DNA of 5,540 nt from NCBI GenBank assembly GCA_014380505.1, contig JACMJT010000486.1, positions 1 through 5,540 of the forward strand, written 5' to 3'. The position numbers and the translations under genes were made by a program. The notes beneath the pieces are model-generated. The model searched no databases. It was not told where the DNA came from and worked only from the letters and a program-made list of their open reading frames with translations. The stretch comes from Hyphomicrobiales bacterium (GTDB taxonomy: Bacteria; Pseudomonadota; Alphaproteobacteria; Rhizobiales; Aestuariivirgaceae). This document shows positions 5,282 through 5,540 of the stretch, in pieces (position 1 is the stretch's first letter; every line of letters begins with the position of its first letter).

Positions 5282-5540
5282 TCTGCTTGGCCCCTTCCTT
5301 GTCGTAGAAAACGGGATCGACGATCCGGGCAGCGATGACTTTTCCTTCGATGGGGAAGGATAAGGTCTCGCCCATGCGCGCCCGCCCGTTTTGAATGAGG
5401 GCCATGGCGATGGAACGGCCAAGGGTTGGCGAATGATAGGTTGAGGTGACCTGGCCGATCATCTCCATCGGCGGCTTGTCTTTCACGGCTTTGACCGCAT
5501 AGGCCCCATCGGGAAGAACTTCGTTCGGGTCCTCGGTCAG
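5274..5540 (-). CDS. soxA: Sarcosine oxidase, alpha subunit, C-terminal end (partial)
   Basis: The last 88 residues of the alpha subunit are present. The frame is open to the right edge and stops at TGA 5276-5274. The segment MIGQVTSTYHSPTLGRSIAMALI is characteristic of the C-terminal aminomethyltransferase-like (GcvT-C) domain of SoxA, and the following MGETLSFPIEGKVIAARIVDPVFYD is the closing beta-barrel common to GcvT relatives. In the full protein (near 1000 residues in the family) this domain binds tetrahydrofolate and captures the formaldehyde released at the beta-subunit flavin. The N-terminal FAD/NAD-binding part lies outside the window. Translation is coupled to soxG by the 8-bp overlap. 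Confidence 0.94.
   Translation of the reverse strand: MTEDPNEVLPDGAYAVKAVKDKPPMEMIGQVTSTYHSPTLGRSIAMALIQNGRARMGETLSFPIEGKVIAARIVDPVFYDKEGAKQNV

Overview
This 5.5 kb, high-GC window looks like a chromosomal segment of an alphaproteobacterium, most likely Hyphomicrobiales (Rhizobiales). That placement is an inference. It rests on the FeuQ/PhoQ-like kinase tail, the GC-rich codon use, the GlxA-type AraC regulator, and a sarcosine oxidase locus next to a folate enzyme. There are no RNA genes, CRISPR arrays or complete insertion sequences.

Layout, left to right. (1) Positions 1-252 (+) hold the C-terminal ATP-binding end of a sensor histidine kinase. (2) Positions 340-1473 (+) encode an enolase-superfamily (mandelate racemase/muconate lactonizing type) enzyme. 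Its metal ligands are recognisable but its acid/base set is unusual. (3) Positions 1488-2477 (-) encode a GlxA/GbdR-type AraC regulator, convergent with the enolase-like gene. (4) Divergent from the regulator, 2697-3554 (+) encodes a methylenetetrahydrofolate reductase-like protein. (5) Positions 3608-4262 (+) hold a VapBC-type toxin-antitoxin pair preceded by a promoter and a tandem repeat. The toxin is split by a -1 frameshift exactly at a slippery-looking A AAG GGC. (6) On the minus strand, read from the right edge, come the end of sarcosine oxidase alpha (soxA), sarcosine oxidase gamma (soxG, overlapping soxA by 8 bp) and a small secreted protein of unknown function 14 bp further on.

How the parts fit. 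Heterotetrameric sarcosine oxidase demethylates sarcosine oxidatively and can load the released carbon onto tetrahydrofolate as 5,10-methylene-THF, which is the substrate of MTHFR-type enzymes. GlxA/GbdR-like regulators commonly control betaine, dimethylglycine, sarcosine, carnitine or arginine catabolism. The regulator, the MTHFR-like enzyme and soxAG therefore plausibly form one N-methyl / one-carbon catabolic neighbourhood, with the vapBC module inserted in its middle. The enolase-like enzyme could process a related substrate, but the sequence does not identify it.

No clearly new system stands out. The points most worth a second look are the vapC frameshift, the repeat operator before vapB, the non-canonical active sites of the enolase-like and MTHFR-like proteins, and the small two-cysteine secreted protein at the end of the sox operon.
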